From positions 1 through 64,000 of the forward strand of contig CAZHNN010000008.1 in NCBI GenBank assembly GCA_964533965.1: a stretch of DNA of 64,000 nucleotides. Reading direction: 5' to 3'. Below are positions 33,356 through 43,271 of this stretch, piece by piece. Position 1 is the first letter of the stretch. Every line of letters starts with the position of its first letter. The notes under the pieces are model-generated. The model was not told where the DNA came from, did not search any database, and was given only the letters and a program-made list of their open reading frames with translations. Made by a program: the position numbers and the translations under genes. The DNA is from RGIG3178 sp964533965 (GTDB taxonomy: Bacteria; Bacillota; Clostridia; Christensenellales; QAND01).

Positions 33356-34405
33356 TTAAATTATATTTCGATTTTTTTGTCTCTCATGTTCCCACTCTCC
33401 GAAATCCTTTGGCGGCACGGCCTGCTCTTCCTGTGGTCTGGGCATAAGCTTAATTGCATTTGTCGCACAAGTCGAAATGCACAACCCGCATCCAAGGCAC
33501 TTGTCCCTGTTGATCGCGGCTTTCCCATTGTCGACGGTTATCGCCGAGACCTGGCACCGGGTAACGCACACTTCACAGCCGATGCAGGCATCCGCATCCA
33601 CGACCGCCTCATAATTCGCGCGCGCCATGGAGTTTTCGATACCCCATTTTGTGATCCCACGCAGGATTCCGCAGCAGCACCCGCAGCAGTTGCAGATATA
33701 GCTTAGATTATCGATTACGTTGCTGACCGAATGCACCAGCCCCGCCTTTTCGGCCTCGCCCAGTATCCGGATAGCTTCCTCTTTTGTTATATCTCCCGGC
33801 CTCGGGCTTCTTTTTGTCTTGGAAAACGTCAGGCAATTGTGCAGCGGCGCGTCGCATCCCATCCCAAGCGCCAGCTGTTGATTGCGGCAGATGCAGTCCT
33901 GCACGCCAAACGCCTGCGCACTTTCCAATATTGCGAGCACGTTGTCGTAGGGGAGTATCCATTCCAGATCGACCGTATCGACCGCCGGGACCACCCTGTG
34001 CAGCGCGGGCTGTGGCTGCATAATGCCATAGACGCCGCCGTCGGCAAAATACTCCTCGACAAGCGACGCCATTTGTTCGTTCATCCTGTCGCCCGAAGCC
34101 TCATAAGAGCCCACAATAAACGGTGCGAGCCAAAACACATATTTGCCTTCCTGCCTGTCCATCAGAGCCTTGCCCTGCCGGACCAAGTGGAACAGTCCCG
34201 CCAGCGCTTCCTTGGGAAGAAGGTTCAGCCGCTTTGCGATCCCCTCCGCTTCCTCCCGCTGACCGGAGAGCTCACAGGCGAGCTCCGCTTCCTCCTGCGT
34301 ATAGATGCATTGTAAAAGCCGTATGTCTGAACCGGTTTTTGTCCTCGGAAAACCGTTGGGCAGCGCATTTAAGGCATCCGCCAGCTTTTCATATATCGTA
34401 TCCAT
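33356..34405 (-). CDS. 4Fe-4S dicluster protein with cysteine-rich middle domain
   Basis: A 349-aa cytoplasmic Fe-S protein. The N-terminal 130 residues look helical and winged-helix-like (YTQEEAELACELSG). The middle has CICRNQQLALGMGCD and the unusual run CNCCGCCCGILRG. The C-terminus is a bacterial-type ferredoxin with two clusters (CIGCEVCVTRC and CLGCGLCISTC). GGGGGA precedes the ATG at 34405. Similar proteins occur in anaerobes and are thought to be electron carriers or sensors, but I do not know a characterised one. Monocistronic by position. Confidence 0.75.
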   Translation of the reverse strand: MDTIYEKLADALNALPNGFPRTKTGSDIRLLQCIYTQEEAELACELSGQREEAEGIAKRLNLLPKEALAGLFHLVRQGKALMDRQEGKYVFWLAPFIVGSYEASGDRMNEQMASLVEEYFADGGVYGIMQPQPALHRVVPAVDTVDLEWILPYDNVLAILESAQAFGVQDCICRNQQLALGMGCDAPLHNCLTFSKTKRSPRPGDITKEEAIRILGEAEKAGLVHSVSNVIDNLSYICNCCGCCCGILRGITKWGIENSMARANYEAVVDADACIGCEVCVTRCQVSAITVDNGKAAINRDKCLGCGLCISTCATNAIKLMPRPQEEQAVPPKDFGEWEHERQKNRNII

Positions 34406-34558
34406 GCCTATTCCCCCGCCATTTATCTGATAAACCCATTCTATGGTAAAAGCTTTCCCCACGCAATGCCTGTGAACATACGCTGTTATATAGTCAAAAG
34501 AAAGGTCGGCATATGCCAACCCTTCTCCGATCTCATTTTTATCGGCACGGTGTCCCTG

Positions 34559-35984
34559 CTATCTGCCCTTTCGGTCAGGGAAATTCGACCTTCCTGTCCT
34601 CTTCCTGCTGTCCTGCTGCCATGAAGGTTCCCTATAGGTTGCTGCGGGTCTGCGGATTTCCTTTTTGGGGACTTGAATGGACGCGGTCTGCGCAACCCGC
34701 CTTTGGCCTTGTCTCGATAGCATTTTCAACACAGCGGCGGCAAAATCCATCGTTGTCAGATCGGTCCCGCTGTTTGTCACGTTGAACTNNNNNNNNNNCA
34801 TACTCGCTCTTTTTCAGCGTCTCTGCCACCTTTTTGAGCAATATACCGATCTTGCTTTCCTCCACGTCGAGGATCGTCGGCGGTTCTATCGGTTTGATAT
34901 TGGTTTTCGTAAAACGTTGGATATCCTTTAATTTATAGAACTCCCTGCCGCTCAGAAAAGTATAGGCTTTGCCAGACTTGCCCGCCCTTCCCGTCCTACC
35001 TATGCGGTGCACGTAGTATTCCACATCTTCGGGAACGTCGTAGTTGATGACCGCTTCGATATTCTCCACATCGATGCCCCGTGCCGCGACATCCGTAGCC
35101 ACGAGTATGCTTATTTCGCCGTTTCTGAACCGGTTCATGACCGAATCGCGTCCGGCTTGCCGCAAATCTCCATGCAGCGCATCCGCCAGATATCCCCTTG
35201 CCTGTAAACCGAAGACAAGTTCATCCACGCGCTTTTTCGTATTGCAAAACACAAGGGAGAGCTGATAATTGTTGCCGTCTATAACGCGTGAAAGCACATC
35301 CAGTTTAGAGGGTTCCCGCACCTCGATATAGTATTGTTCAATGGTCGGTACGGTTAGCTCCCGGTGCGTCAGCTTGATGTGCTCCGGATTTTGCTGGTAT
35401 TGCTTGGTGATTTCCAAAATGCTTTCCGACATCGTTGCGGAAAAGAGAACCGTCTGTTTTTCTTCGGGTGTTTTTTGTAAAATGGCGTTCAGGTCTTCCT
35501 GAAACCCCATGCTGAGCATCTCATCTGCCTCATCCAATACCAATAGGCTGATGTTGCCAAACTTCAGCGTGGCTCGCCGCATATGATCCATGATGCGCCC
35601 GGGCGTGCCGATGATGATTTGCGGCCTTCTCTTTAACGCTAGTATTTGACGGTCGATTGGCTGTCCGCCATAGATGGGGAGGATCCGGACGCTTTCATGA
35701 TATTTCGCGACGGATTTGAATTCCTCCGCCGTCTGTATCACCAATTCCCGCGTCGGGCACAAAACGAGCACCTGAACGGTGCTTTCCTCCTTGTTCAGCA
35801 TTTCTATGGCGGGAATGGCAAAAGCGCAGGTCTTGCCGGATCCCGTTTGCGCTTGGCCGATGATGTCCTTTCGGTTCATGATAGCCGGGATAGCCTGGGA
35901 TTGGATCGGTGTCGCTTCTTCAAAGCCCATTTCCTCAATGGCTCTTATCGTTTCGTTGGAGAGGTTAAACTGTGAAAATTGCAT
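34559..35984 (-). CDS. DEAD-box RNA helicase (CshA-like), interrupted by an assembly gap
   Basis: ATP-dependent RNA helicase. All core motifs are visible before the gap: AQTGSGKT, PTRELV, GTPGR, DEAD, SAT, ATDVAARGID and HRIGRTGRAG. Ten Ns at 34789-34798 interrupt the C-terminal region. After the gap the plausible reading is the frame ending at 34559, with FNVTNSGTDLTTMDFAAAVLKML and a basic RKRTGRSNFPDRKGR tail, as in CshA-type proteins, not the frame that simply continues through the Ns. True gap length is unknown. I choose ATG 35984 (AAGG at 9 bases) over 35993. Confidence 0.8.
34789..34798. other. assembly gap (10 N)
   Basis: Ten consecutive undetermined bases inside the helicase gene. 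Ten is a common placeholder, so the real distance may differ, and coordinates beyond it are relative. Confidence 0.98.
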
Positions 35985-36072
35985 TTGTTTCATCCTTTGT
36001 CTTTCATATTTCTAAAGGTTCCGAAAATAGCATGTCCCTGTTTGCTTCGTTTCGACAAACATTTGCCGGGCT

Positions 36073-37521
36073 TTATTCCATATCCACCTTGCTCACTTTG
36101 CGAAGCCTGCCCTTGATGGGCGTATGCTGCAATTGCGCAAACACCATTTCGCCCTTTCTGTTGAGGATTTCCACATACGTAGACACATCGGCTATTTGGA
36201 TGATGCCGATATCATCGGCCTTCATGCCTTGTATGTTGCACAGCGTACCTACGATATCCGAAGCCCGCATCTTCGTCTTCTTACCGGCGTTGATGTGCAG
36301 CTTTAGAATATCCCGGTTGAGCGCGGCGCCTTTCGCTTCTCTGATTTCGGGCGTCCTCTTCGTTTTCTTCAAAAACTCCTGTTTGCGTTGCTCCACCGTT
36401 TCCTTGTCCGGACGTTCCATCAGTGGTATATCTTTTCCGGTATACCGGATAATGGCACTAAGAAATTTATCCTCAAATGGCGTTACAAAAGAAATCGCCT
36501 TGCCGGTGTGTTCAACACGTCCGGTTCTGCCAATACGATGCACATAGGTTTCTCCATCCAGCGGAAGATCATAGTTGAGCACAAGCGAAATCTCATCAAT
36601 ATCGATCCCCCTTGCCGCCACATCCGTCGCTACCAAAATTCTGAAAAACCCCCTCTTAAAGTCATTCATGATCCGAAGCCGGTCGGGCTGTTCCATATCG
36701 CCGTGGATCTTTCCGCAATCCACTCCAAGCCTTTTCACTCCAGCTGCAACCTCTTCCACCTTCCGCTTTGTGTTGCAAAAGATCATGCAGCTGTCTGGGT
36801 TTTCCGTTATCAGGATATCCCGCAGCTGTTCCGGTTTGTCTTTCAGATCCACCAAAACGCTGTGCTGAGATATCCGGTCGGCCGCCGGATTCTGCTCTTC
36901 CACCTCGATGTGCAGCGGATCGTTCATTGCATGATCGCAAAGCGTTTCTATATCTTTAGGCATGGTAGCCGACAACAAAGCAGTGACGCGGTCTTTCGGC
37001 AGTCTTTGAAGGATGGCCTCTATCTGCTCTATAAACCCCATGTTGAACAGTTCATCCGCTTCGTCTATGACAAGGTATCGTACACAAGACGTGTCCAGTG
37101 TTTCCCGCTCCAAATGGTCAATCAGGCGTCCCGGAGTGCCTACGACGACATGCGTTTTTTGTTTGAGCTCCTTTTCCTGTAAATAGAACGGGGCTTTCCC
37201 AAATACGGCGGCTACTTTCAGCCGCTTGAATCTGCCCAGATGAAACATATCTTCCTTGACCTGAATGGCAAGTTCTCTGGTGGGCGTAATCACCAAAGCC
37301 TGGGGCTTGTTTTCGTCCCAATCCACCATCTGACAGATGGGAATGGCAAAGGCCGCCGTTTTGCCACTGCCGGTCTGTGATTTTACAATGATATCTTTAT
37401 GTGTGAGCAAGGCAGGGATCACCTGACGTTGCACTTCCGTAGGGCTTTCAAACCGCAATATGTCGATTGCCTTCAACAGCTCTTTGTCCAATGGAAAATC
37501 GCTGAATTTCTCTATTGTCAT
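36073..37521 (-). CDS. dbpA: DEAD-box RNA helicase DbpA/YxiN type
   Basis: A 482-aa helicase with complete core motifs (SQTGSGKT, PTREL, GTPGR, DEAD, SATMP, ATDVAARGID, HRIGRTGR). The C-terminal 75 residues (LNRDILKLHINAGKKTKMR and following) form the DbpA RNA-binding domain that recognises 23S rRNA hairpin 92, so a role in large-subunit ribosome assembly is likely. It precedes the other DEAD-box gene by 88 bases on the same strand. Confidence 0.9.
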   Translation of the reverse strand: MTIEKFSDFPLDKELLKAIDILRFESPTEVQRQVIPALLTHKDIIVKSQTGSGKTAAFAIPICQMVDWDENKPQALVITPTRELAIQVKEDMFHLGRFKRLKVAAVFGKAPFYLQEKELKQKTHVVVGTPGRLIDHLERETLDTSCVRYLVIDEADELFNMGFIEQIEAILQRLPKDRVTALLSATMPKDIETLCDHAMNDPLHIEVEEQNPAADRISQHSVLVDLKDKPEQLRDILITENPDSCMIFCNTKRKVEEVAAGVKRLGVDCGKIHGDMEQPDRLRIMNDFKRGFFRILVATDVAARGIDIDEISLVLNYDLPLDGETYVHRIGRTGRVEHTGKAISFVTPFEDKFLSAIIRYTGKDIPLMERPDKETVEQRKQEFLKKTKRTPEIREAKGAALNRDILKLHINAGKKTKMRASDIVGTLCNIQGMKADDIGIIQIADVSTYVEILNRKGEMVFAQLQHTPIKGRLRKVSKVDME

Positions 37522-38308
37522 GATTTACTCTCTCTCTGTCTGTATTCGACCCACATACTCGGCTGACTTCTTGCTCAAGATCGGCTTTGGTATCGTTTAG
37601 CTTTATCCGATCATTCATCTCCTACTCCTACATTCCCTGTTTCTGGAAAATGCAGGTCATGCCAATATACCATAAACGCCTTTGCTTTGTAATCAAACGC
37701 GCTGCATTCGTCAAAGAAATATTTGCTTCGCTGTCCATACTCGCGCACCTATACGCTTTGCCGCGAACGGAATGGCTTTATGCTTTGCTTTCGCTTCGTC
37801 CCTCAATATTTGTGGGGACGCTTCCACGACGTCCCGCTAAAGGGGGCTTAAGGGGCAAGCCCCTTTTTCCATATTGAGTGGTGGGTGGGTTTAGATTCGC
37901 TCCGCCGCAGCGATCGAGAGGAATCGTCCAAGGGAGATGCTCTTCCCTTGGAGACAAATTGTTTTTCGCGAACGGAACTTTATGCGAAGCGAAAACGCCA
38001 CTTTCTGGTGTTTATCTGAGGATAAACACGGAATCAGGGGAATGCTCAAGGGGAATTGGATCCCCCTTTAAGGCCAAAGCCTGGCGGGTGGGTATAGATA
38101 AAAGCTCTTTCTATGCTTATTGCTGAATGGGAAATCTGCACCATTCGCCTCTTAAGGGGGTCCAAGGGGCTTGCCCCTTTGCAGGGTCTGGGGCGGAGCC
38201 CCTTCCTCATTGGGTGGTGGGTGGGTATAGATAAAAAACTCTTGCTGTACTTATTGAAGAATCATGTTATAATAACCCTTTGCGACCAGAGAAAGAGGAA
38301 TCTCAATC
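37522..38308. repeat. 787-bp repeat-rich intergenic island
   Basis: No gene is supported. Three copies of a GGGTGGGT(A/T)TAGAT element occur near 37880-37896, 38085-38122 and 38214-38255; the last two extend through TAGATAAAA, CTCTT and a downstream TTATTG. Palindromic AAGGGGC/GCCCCTT blocks precede them (37849-37868, 38165-38180, with a related one at about 38048-38072). CGCGAACGGAA followed by CTTTATGC also occurs twice. It is a cluster of dispersed-repeat-like units; the mobilising element is not present. Confidence 0.6.
38265..38273 (+). promoter_or_regulatory. extended -10 promoter of the ABC-F gene
   Basis: TGTTATAAT, a perfect extended -10, 36 bases upstream of the ABC-F start; no strong -35 at the usual distance. 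It lies immediately after the third repeat copy. Confidence 0.55.
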
Positions 38309-39922
38309 ATGATAAGCACCAACGGAATAACGCTGAAATACGGCAAGAGAACTTTGTTTGAGGATGTGAATGTCAAATTCCTTCCGGGAAACTGCTACGG
38401 GTTGATTGGCGCAAACGGCGCCGGAAAATCGACCTTCTTAAAAATACTCTCCGGCGAGATTGAACCTACCAGTGGTGAGGTTTTCGTTTCGCCCAAAGAG
38501 CGGGTCGGCGTTTTAAAGCAGGATCATTTTGGATACGCAGAGTCGGTCGTGACCGATACCGTCATGATGGGACACGCCAGGCTTTTTGAGATAGCCAAGG
38601 AAAAAGAAGCGATCTATCTAAAGTCGGATTTTTCCGAAGAAGACGGAATACACGCTTCGGAACTCGAGGATGAATTTGCCCAACTGAACGGCTGGCAGGC
38701 GGAGACCGAGATCGCCGAACTGCTCATGGGATTGGGGATCGGCAAAGACCTTCACACCTTAAAAATGAAAGACCTGAGCGGCGACCAACGGGTGCGTGTG
38801 CTGTTGGCACAAGCCCTTTTCGGCAGCCCCGATATTCTGCTGCTGGATGAACCCACGAACCACCTTGATTTGCAGTCGATCACTTGGCTGGAAAACTTCC
38901 TCTACAACTATGAAAACACCGTTATCGTGGTTTCCCATGACCGGCATTTTCTCAATAAGGTATGCACGCACATCGTTGATATCGACTACAGCAAATGCCA
39001 GATGTACGTTGGCAACTATGATTTCTGGTATGAATCTAGCCAACTGGCTTTGAAGATGATGCGCGATGCCAATAAGAAAAAGGAAGAGAAAATTGAGGAA
39101 CTGCAGCGGTTTATCGAGCGGTTCAGCTCCAACGCATCCAAGGCGAAACAGGCAACTTCCCGCAAAAGGCAGCTGGAAAAACTGACGCTGGAGGATATTA
39201 AGCCGTCGTCGCGCAAGTACCCCTACATCAACTTCACACCCGACCGCGAGGCGGGCAACAGCATCCTGAAGGTAGAAAACCTGAGTGTGACGAATGCGGG
39301 TAAAAAAGTGATCGACGATCTTTCCTTTGTCGTCAGTAAAGGGGATAAAATTGCCTTTGTCGGCCCCGACGGCATTGCCAAATCGACCCTGTTTCAGGTT
39401 TTGATGGAGGAGATCAAGCCCGATTGTGGAGAGTTCAGCTGGGGCACCACTACAACCCAAGCCTACCTGCCGCTCGAATACGCGTCGTATTTCGATACCG
39501 ACCTGAATCTCGTGGAATGGCTGCGGCAATTTTCGCGAGATCCCCACGAAACATACCTTCGAGGATTCCTTGGAAGAATGCTCTTTTCCGGCGATGAATC
39601 ACAGAAACAGGCGCGCGTCCTCTCTGGAGGAGAAAGGGTACGCTGCATGCTTTCTCGCGTGATGCTCAGCGGCGCGAACGTGCTCATACTCGACGAGCCC
39701 ACGAACCATTTGGATATGGAATCGATCACCGCGCTCAACAACGCGCTGATGAGCTTTGATGGCATCGTGCTGTTCGTCTCGCAAGATCATCAATTCGTAC
39801 AAACCATTGCCAACCGCGTCATGGAGATCACACCGAAAGGCCTGATCGACAGAAGGATGACGTTTGATGAGTATTATGAGAATGCGGATGTCAAAGTGCT
39901 GCAGGAGAAGATGTACACATAA
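38309..39922 (+). CDS. ABC-F family ATPase (ribosome-associated), with atypical ATP-site motifs
   Basis: A 537-aa soluble protein with two ABC domains and the charged linker of ABC-F translation factors, and no membrane segments. NBD1: Walker A GANGAGKST (34-42), signature LSGDQ in place of LSGGQ, DEPTNHLD. NBD2: Walker A GPDGIAKST, in which the usual second Gly is Ala, signature LSGGE, DEPTNHLD. Both catalytic glutamates remain. Likely acts on the ribosome; antibiotic resistance cannot be inferred. AGAGGA precedes the ATG. Confidence 0.88.
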   Translation: MISTNGITLKYGKRTLFEDVNVKFLPGNCYGLIGANGAGKSTFLKILSGEIEPTSGEVFVSPKERVGVLKQDHFGYAESVVTDTVMMGHARLFEIAKEKEAIYLKSDFSEEDGIHASELEDEFAQLNGWQAETEIAELLMGLGIGKDLHTLKMKDLSGDQRVRVLLAQALFGSPDILLLDEPTNHLDLQSITWLENFLYNYENTVIVVSHDRHFLNKVCTHIVDIDYSKCQMYVGNYDFWYESSQLALKMMRDANKKKEEKIEELQRFIERFSSNASKAKQATSRKRQLEKLTLEDIKPSSRKYPYINFTPDREAGNSILKVENLSVTNAGKKVIDDLSFVVSKGDKIAFVGPDGIAKSTLFQVLMEEIKPDCGEFSWGTTTTQAYLPLEYASYFDTDLNLVEWLRQFSRDPHETYLRGFLGRMLFSGDESQKQARVLSGGERVRCMLSRVMLSGANVLILDEPTNHLDMESITALNNALMSFDGIVLFVSQDHQFVQTIANRVMEITPKGLIDRRMTFDEYYENADVKVLQEKMYT

Positions 39923-39961
39923 GGTCTGGCAGTAAATATGCATTGCCGTAGACCCCATATT

Positions 39962-39993
39962 AAAAAGCCTGATTCGTTTGAATCAGGCTTTTA
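39962..39993. terminator. bidirectional terminator between the ABC-F and ChbG-like genes
   Basis: AAAGCCTGATTC, loop GTTT, GAATCAGGCTTT, with T-tract on the plus strand and T-rich flank on the minus strand; the two genes converge here. Confidence 0.9.
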
Positions 39994-40006
39994 TTTACAA
40001 CCGTTG

Positions 40007-40816
40007 TTATCTGTTCTTCAATTCCCCCACCAGATCATAATATGTGATCAGCTGAACGTTGTTTTCCTTAACCCAATCGATGATTCTCCTGGATGTTACC
40101 AGCTGATGGTCACGGGCTCTTTCTATCGAAAGGGTTGTCAATTCGAACAGCTCGGCATCCACAAAACCGCAATGCCCGCCGATGGCGGCATATTCAAAGC
40201 TCAATAACAGGTCTCTGTTTTCCCAGAATCTGCCTTCCGGGTCTTTGTTAATCTGATCCATGGGATCAAATTCTTTCTTTGCGCCTGACGGCACCGCGGG
40301 CCTTGGCAGACCACCGAAATTGAACTTTTTGCGGATTTCCATGGAAAAAGGAACATCATTTTCGTGTGCCACTTCCAGAACAGCTTCGGAATAGGGCTCT
40401 GGAGAAATGGAATGTCCATGCAGATAACCCGGCTTATGGCCTACGAGTTCAACAAAGCGGTCATACTGCGCCTGGATTTCCCGCTTCACTTCTTCTTTCG
40501 GGAACAATTCCCTTCTGCCTTCTTCCGTTGCGTATTTCGGGTCTTTCACTCTGACGGTGGAACGGATGAAGCCGTTTTCATCCACCAAATGCGGTATCAG
40601 CTTCGGATCACAAACACTCGGACCGGATACGATGTTGAAGTCGATGCCGAAACAAGCTTGCGGATAATTCTTGATCAAAGAGGCAGCATGCTGCGTTTCC
40701 GGCATGTTTGTAAACATACCCGTGTTCCGTAAAATACCACGCTCGATCGCATCAATGATACCTGCCGTGACGCCCCTGGTGAAGCCATAGTCATCAGCCT
40801 GGACCAATAGTTTCAT
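40007..40816 (-). CDS. ChbG/YdjC-family carbohydrate deacetylase
   Basis: A 269-aa metal-dependent deacetylase of the ChbG/HpnK family. Metal-site residues appear in QADDYGFT at the N-terminus and in YLHGHSISPEPY around residue 130. Family members remove acetyl groups from chitooligosaccharides or related sugars. ATG with GGAGG. Monocistronic, convergent with the ABC-F gene. With NagA elsewhere in the window it supports use of N-acetylated sugars, though its substrate is unknown. Confidence 0.85.
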   Translation of the reverse strand: MKLLVQADDYGFTRGVTAGIIDAIERGILRNTGMFTNMPETQHAASLIKNYPQACFGIDFNIVSGPSVCDPKLIPHLVDENGFIRSTVRVKDPKYATEEGRRELFPKEEVKREIQAQYDRFVELVGHKPGYLHGHSISPEPYSEAVLEVAHENDVPFSMEIRKKFNFGGLPRPAVPSGAKKEFDPMDQINKDPEGRFWENRDLLLSFEYAAIGGHCGFVDAELFELTTLSIERARDHQLVTSRRIIDWVKENNVQLITYYDLVGELKNR

Positions 40817-41012
40817 TGTTTACCTCCTTGATTGTCGATAATAATTAATATAATTCTACAACGTTTTACGCAATACTCCAAGAATAGATGCCAATAAATG
40901 TCCTCCGATTCACAAGAGATTCCTGGCCCTACAACTTTACAATCGCTCTCTGTCATTTACAAACCCTCCATCAGGCATTAAGATACACACAAAGAACATC
41001 AAGGAGAGACCC

Positions 41013-43160
41013 ATGGCAGACATCAACGGCAGACTGGCTAAGGAATTCAACCTTATGCCCCAACAGATAGAATCCACCGTACAGTTAATTGACGAGGGTA
41101 ATACGATTCCCTTTATTGCACGGTACCGCAAGGAAGTCACCGGTTCCATTGACGACCAGGTGCTGCGGGAGCTGAACGACCGTCTGGTATACCTTCGCAA
41201 TTTGGAAGCCCGCCGCGAGGAAGTGCAGCGGCTTATCGAATCGCAGGGGCAGATGACGGACGAAATCGCAAATGCTTTGAGCAAAGCCGAAGCACTGACC
41301 GAAATAGACGATATTTACAGGCCTTTTCGGCCCAAACGCCGCACGCGCGCCTCTGTCGCCCGCGAGAAGGGGTTGGAGCCGCTGTCCGTGATCATCCTGC
41401 TGCAGGACCCAAGACACGTTCCCGAAGAGCAGGCAAAGCCGTTTGTCAACCCCGTGTTAGGTGTCAATAGTATCGAGGAAGCGCTCGCGGGCGCGTGCGA
41501 TATCATCGCAGAGCTTGTCTCGGACAACGCCGATTACCGAAAGGCTGTCCGCGAGATGACTCAAAGAGACGGGTTCATCGCAACAACAGCCAAAAAGAAG
41601 GAAGACTCCGCGTACGCGATGTATTATGAATTCCGCGAATCGATCTCGCGCATCGCACCGCACCGGGTTTCCGCGATCGACCGCGGGGAACGCGAAGGAT
41701 TTTTGCAGGTCAAGCTGGAAGCGCCGGAGGCGAAAATTCTGGAGTATCTTTGGCGAAGGGTCATCAAAAACGCATCGCCGATGGCAAAGCTTTGCGAAGC
41801 CTCCGTTGAGGATGCATATTCAAGGCTGATTGCACCTTCATTGGAAAACGAAATTCGCAACGCCCTATCCGACGCCGCCTCTGAAAAGGCGATCAAGGTG
41901 TTCGCGCAAAACCTCAAGGGACTTTTGATGCAGCCGCCGGTGAAGGCGCACGCCGTATTGGGCCTCGACCCCGCGTATCGTACCGGTTGCAAGTTTGCCG
42001 TGGTGGATGAGATTGGCAACGTATTGCAGACGGGGGTTGTTTACCCTACTCCGCCTCAGAACAAGGTGGAAGAAGCCACCCGCATCGTCAAGTCCATGAT
42101 CGAGCGATACGACGTGGAGATTATCGCGATCGGCAACGGCACGGCCTCAAGGGAGACGGAACAATTCGCTGCTGATGTGATCAAAAGCATTTCCAAAAAG
42201 GTGCAGTATGTTATGGTCAACGAAGCGGGCGCTTCCGTCTATTCGGCATCCAAGCTGGCAGCGGAGGAATTCCCGGAATTCGACGTGTCGCTTCGAAGCG
42301 CCGTGTCCATCGCCCGCCGCCTTCAAGACCCGCTTGCAGAACTGGTCAAGATCGACCCAAAGGCCATCGGCGTGGGGCAATACCAGCACGACATCAACCA
42401 GAAGCGCCTGGATGAGGCGCTTGGCAATGTGGTGGAGGATTGTGTGAACAGCGTGGGTGTGGATCTCAACACGGCATCGCCTTCCCTTTTATCCCACATC
42501 GTGGGCATCAATACCTCTGTGGCAGCGAACATCGTAGCCTACCGCGCCGAAGCGGGACGGTTCCGCTCGCGCCGCGAATTGTTGAAGGTAAAGAAGCTCG
42601 GCGCCAAGTCGTATGAACAGTGCGCCGGATTTCTGCGCATCCCCGGCGGAGAAAACATACTGGACAACACCTCTGTGCATCCGGAATCCTACGAAGCCAC
42701 ACAAAAGCTTCTCAAGCTCACCGGGCACAAACTTTCGGATGTGACAGCCCGCAGCCCGTTTACGCTGGATAAAGAGCTGGCGGCAATCGGCTATGAGAAA
42801 GTGGCGCAGCAAATAGGCGTCGGCGTGCCTACCCTACAGGATATTGTAAAGGAGTTGGCACGGCCCGGCAGAGACCCCCGCGACGAGCTGCCCAAGCCCC
42901 TTTTGTCCTCCCAGGTGCTTGAAATGGCCGATCTTAAGCCCGGCATGACGCTCTATGGCACCGTTCGCAATGTCGCGGATTTCGGCGCATTTGTGGACAT
43001 CGGCGTACATCAGGACGGCCTTGTACACGTGTCCGAGCTGGCGGACCGCTTTGTGCGCAACCCGATGGAAGTGGTAAAGGTGGGCGATGTCGTCAAGGTG
43101 CGCGTGATCAACGTCGACACCCAGCGCAAGCGGATATCGCTTTCGATGAAGGGTGTGTAG
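41013..43160 (+). CDS. Tex-family RNA-binding transcription accessory protein
   Basis: A 715-aa Tex protein, a nucleic-acid-binding factor linked to transcription in bacteria. Order of domains: N-terminal helical region (LAKEFNLMPQQIESTVQLI), YqgF-like nuclease fold (LGLDPAYRTGCKFAVVD), helix-hairpin-helix (GIGV, HIVGINTSVAANIV), and a C-terminal S1 domain (DLKPGMTLYGTVRNVADFGAFVDIG). Length is close to the normal for the family. ATG with GGAGAG. It ends at a strong terminator. Confidence 0.93.
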   Translation: MADINGRLAKEFNLMPQQIESTVQLIDEGNTIPFIARYRKEVTGSIDDQVLRELNDRLVYLRNLEARREEVQRLIESQGQMTDEIANALSKAEALTEIDDIYRPFRPKRRTRASVAREKGLEPLSVIILLQDPRHVPEEQAKPFVNPVLGVNSIEEALAGACDIIAELVSDNADYRKAVREMTQRDGFIATTAKKKEDSAYAMYYEFRESISRIAPHRVSAIDRGEREGFLQVKLEAPEAKILEYLWRRVIKNASPMAKLCEASVEDAYSRLIAPSLENEIRNALSDAASEKAIKVFAQNLKGLLMQPPVKAHAVLGLDPAYRTGCKFAVVDEIGNVLQTGVVYPTPPQNKVEEATRIVKSMIERYDVEIIAIGNGTASRETEQFAADVIKSISKKVQYVMVNEAGASVYSASKLAAEEFPEFDVSLRSAVSIARRLQDPLAELVKIDPKAIGVGQYQHDINQKRLDEALGNVVEDCVNSVGVDLNTASPSLLSHIVGINTSVAANIVAYRAEAGRFRSRRELLKVKKLGAKSYEQCAGFLRIPGGENILDNTSVHPESYEATQKLLKLTGHKLSDVTARSPFTLDKELAAIGYEKVAQQIGVGVPTLQDIVKELARPGRDPRDELPKPLLSSQVLEMADLKPGMTLYGTVRNVADFGAFVDIGVHQDGLVHVSELADRFVRNPMEVVKVGDVVKVRVINVDTQRKRISLSMKGV

Positions 43161-43196
43161 GCAAATCATCCACGGCTAAGCAGTGTTCATAAAATA

Positions 43197-43220
43197 AAAA
43201 GCCCGGGAACCCGGGCTTTT
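43197..43220. terminator. bidirectional terminator between tex and alkD
   Basis: AAAAGCCCGGG, 2-base loop, CCCGGGCTTTT, T-rich on both sides; the genes converge. Confidence 0.88.
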
Positions 43221-43271
43221 GCTGTTTTGTCTGCTAATAAAAGTGTTTCATAAAGATCAAAGTCTAGCACC

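Noticed and set aside
34632..34788. C-terminal tail of the helicase read straight through the N run
   Set aside because: The resulting tail is cysteine/arginine-rich and unlike helicases; another frame gives a plausible end.
37522..38308. Insertion-sequence remnant or CRISPR
   Set aside because: No transposase fragment, no regular repeat-spacer spacing; the repeats are few and unevenly spaced.
38759..39547. 262-codon open frame opposite the ABC-F gene
   Set aside because: Antisense of a gene with intact ATPase motifs.
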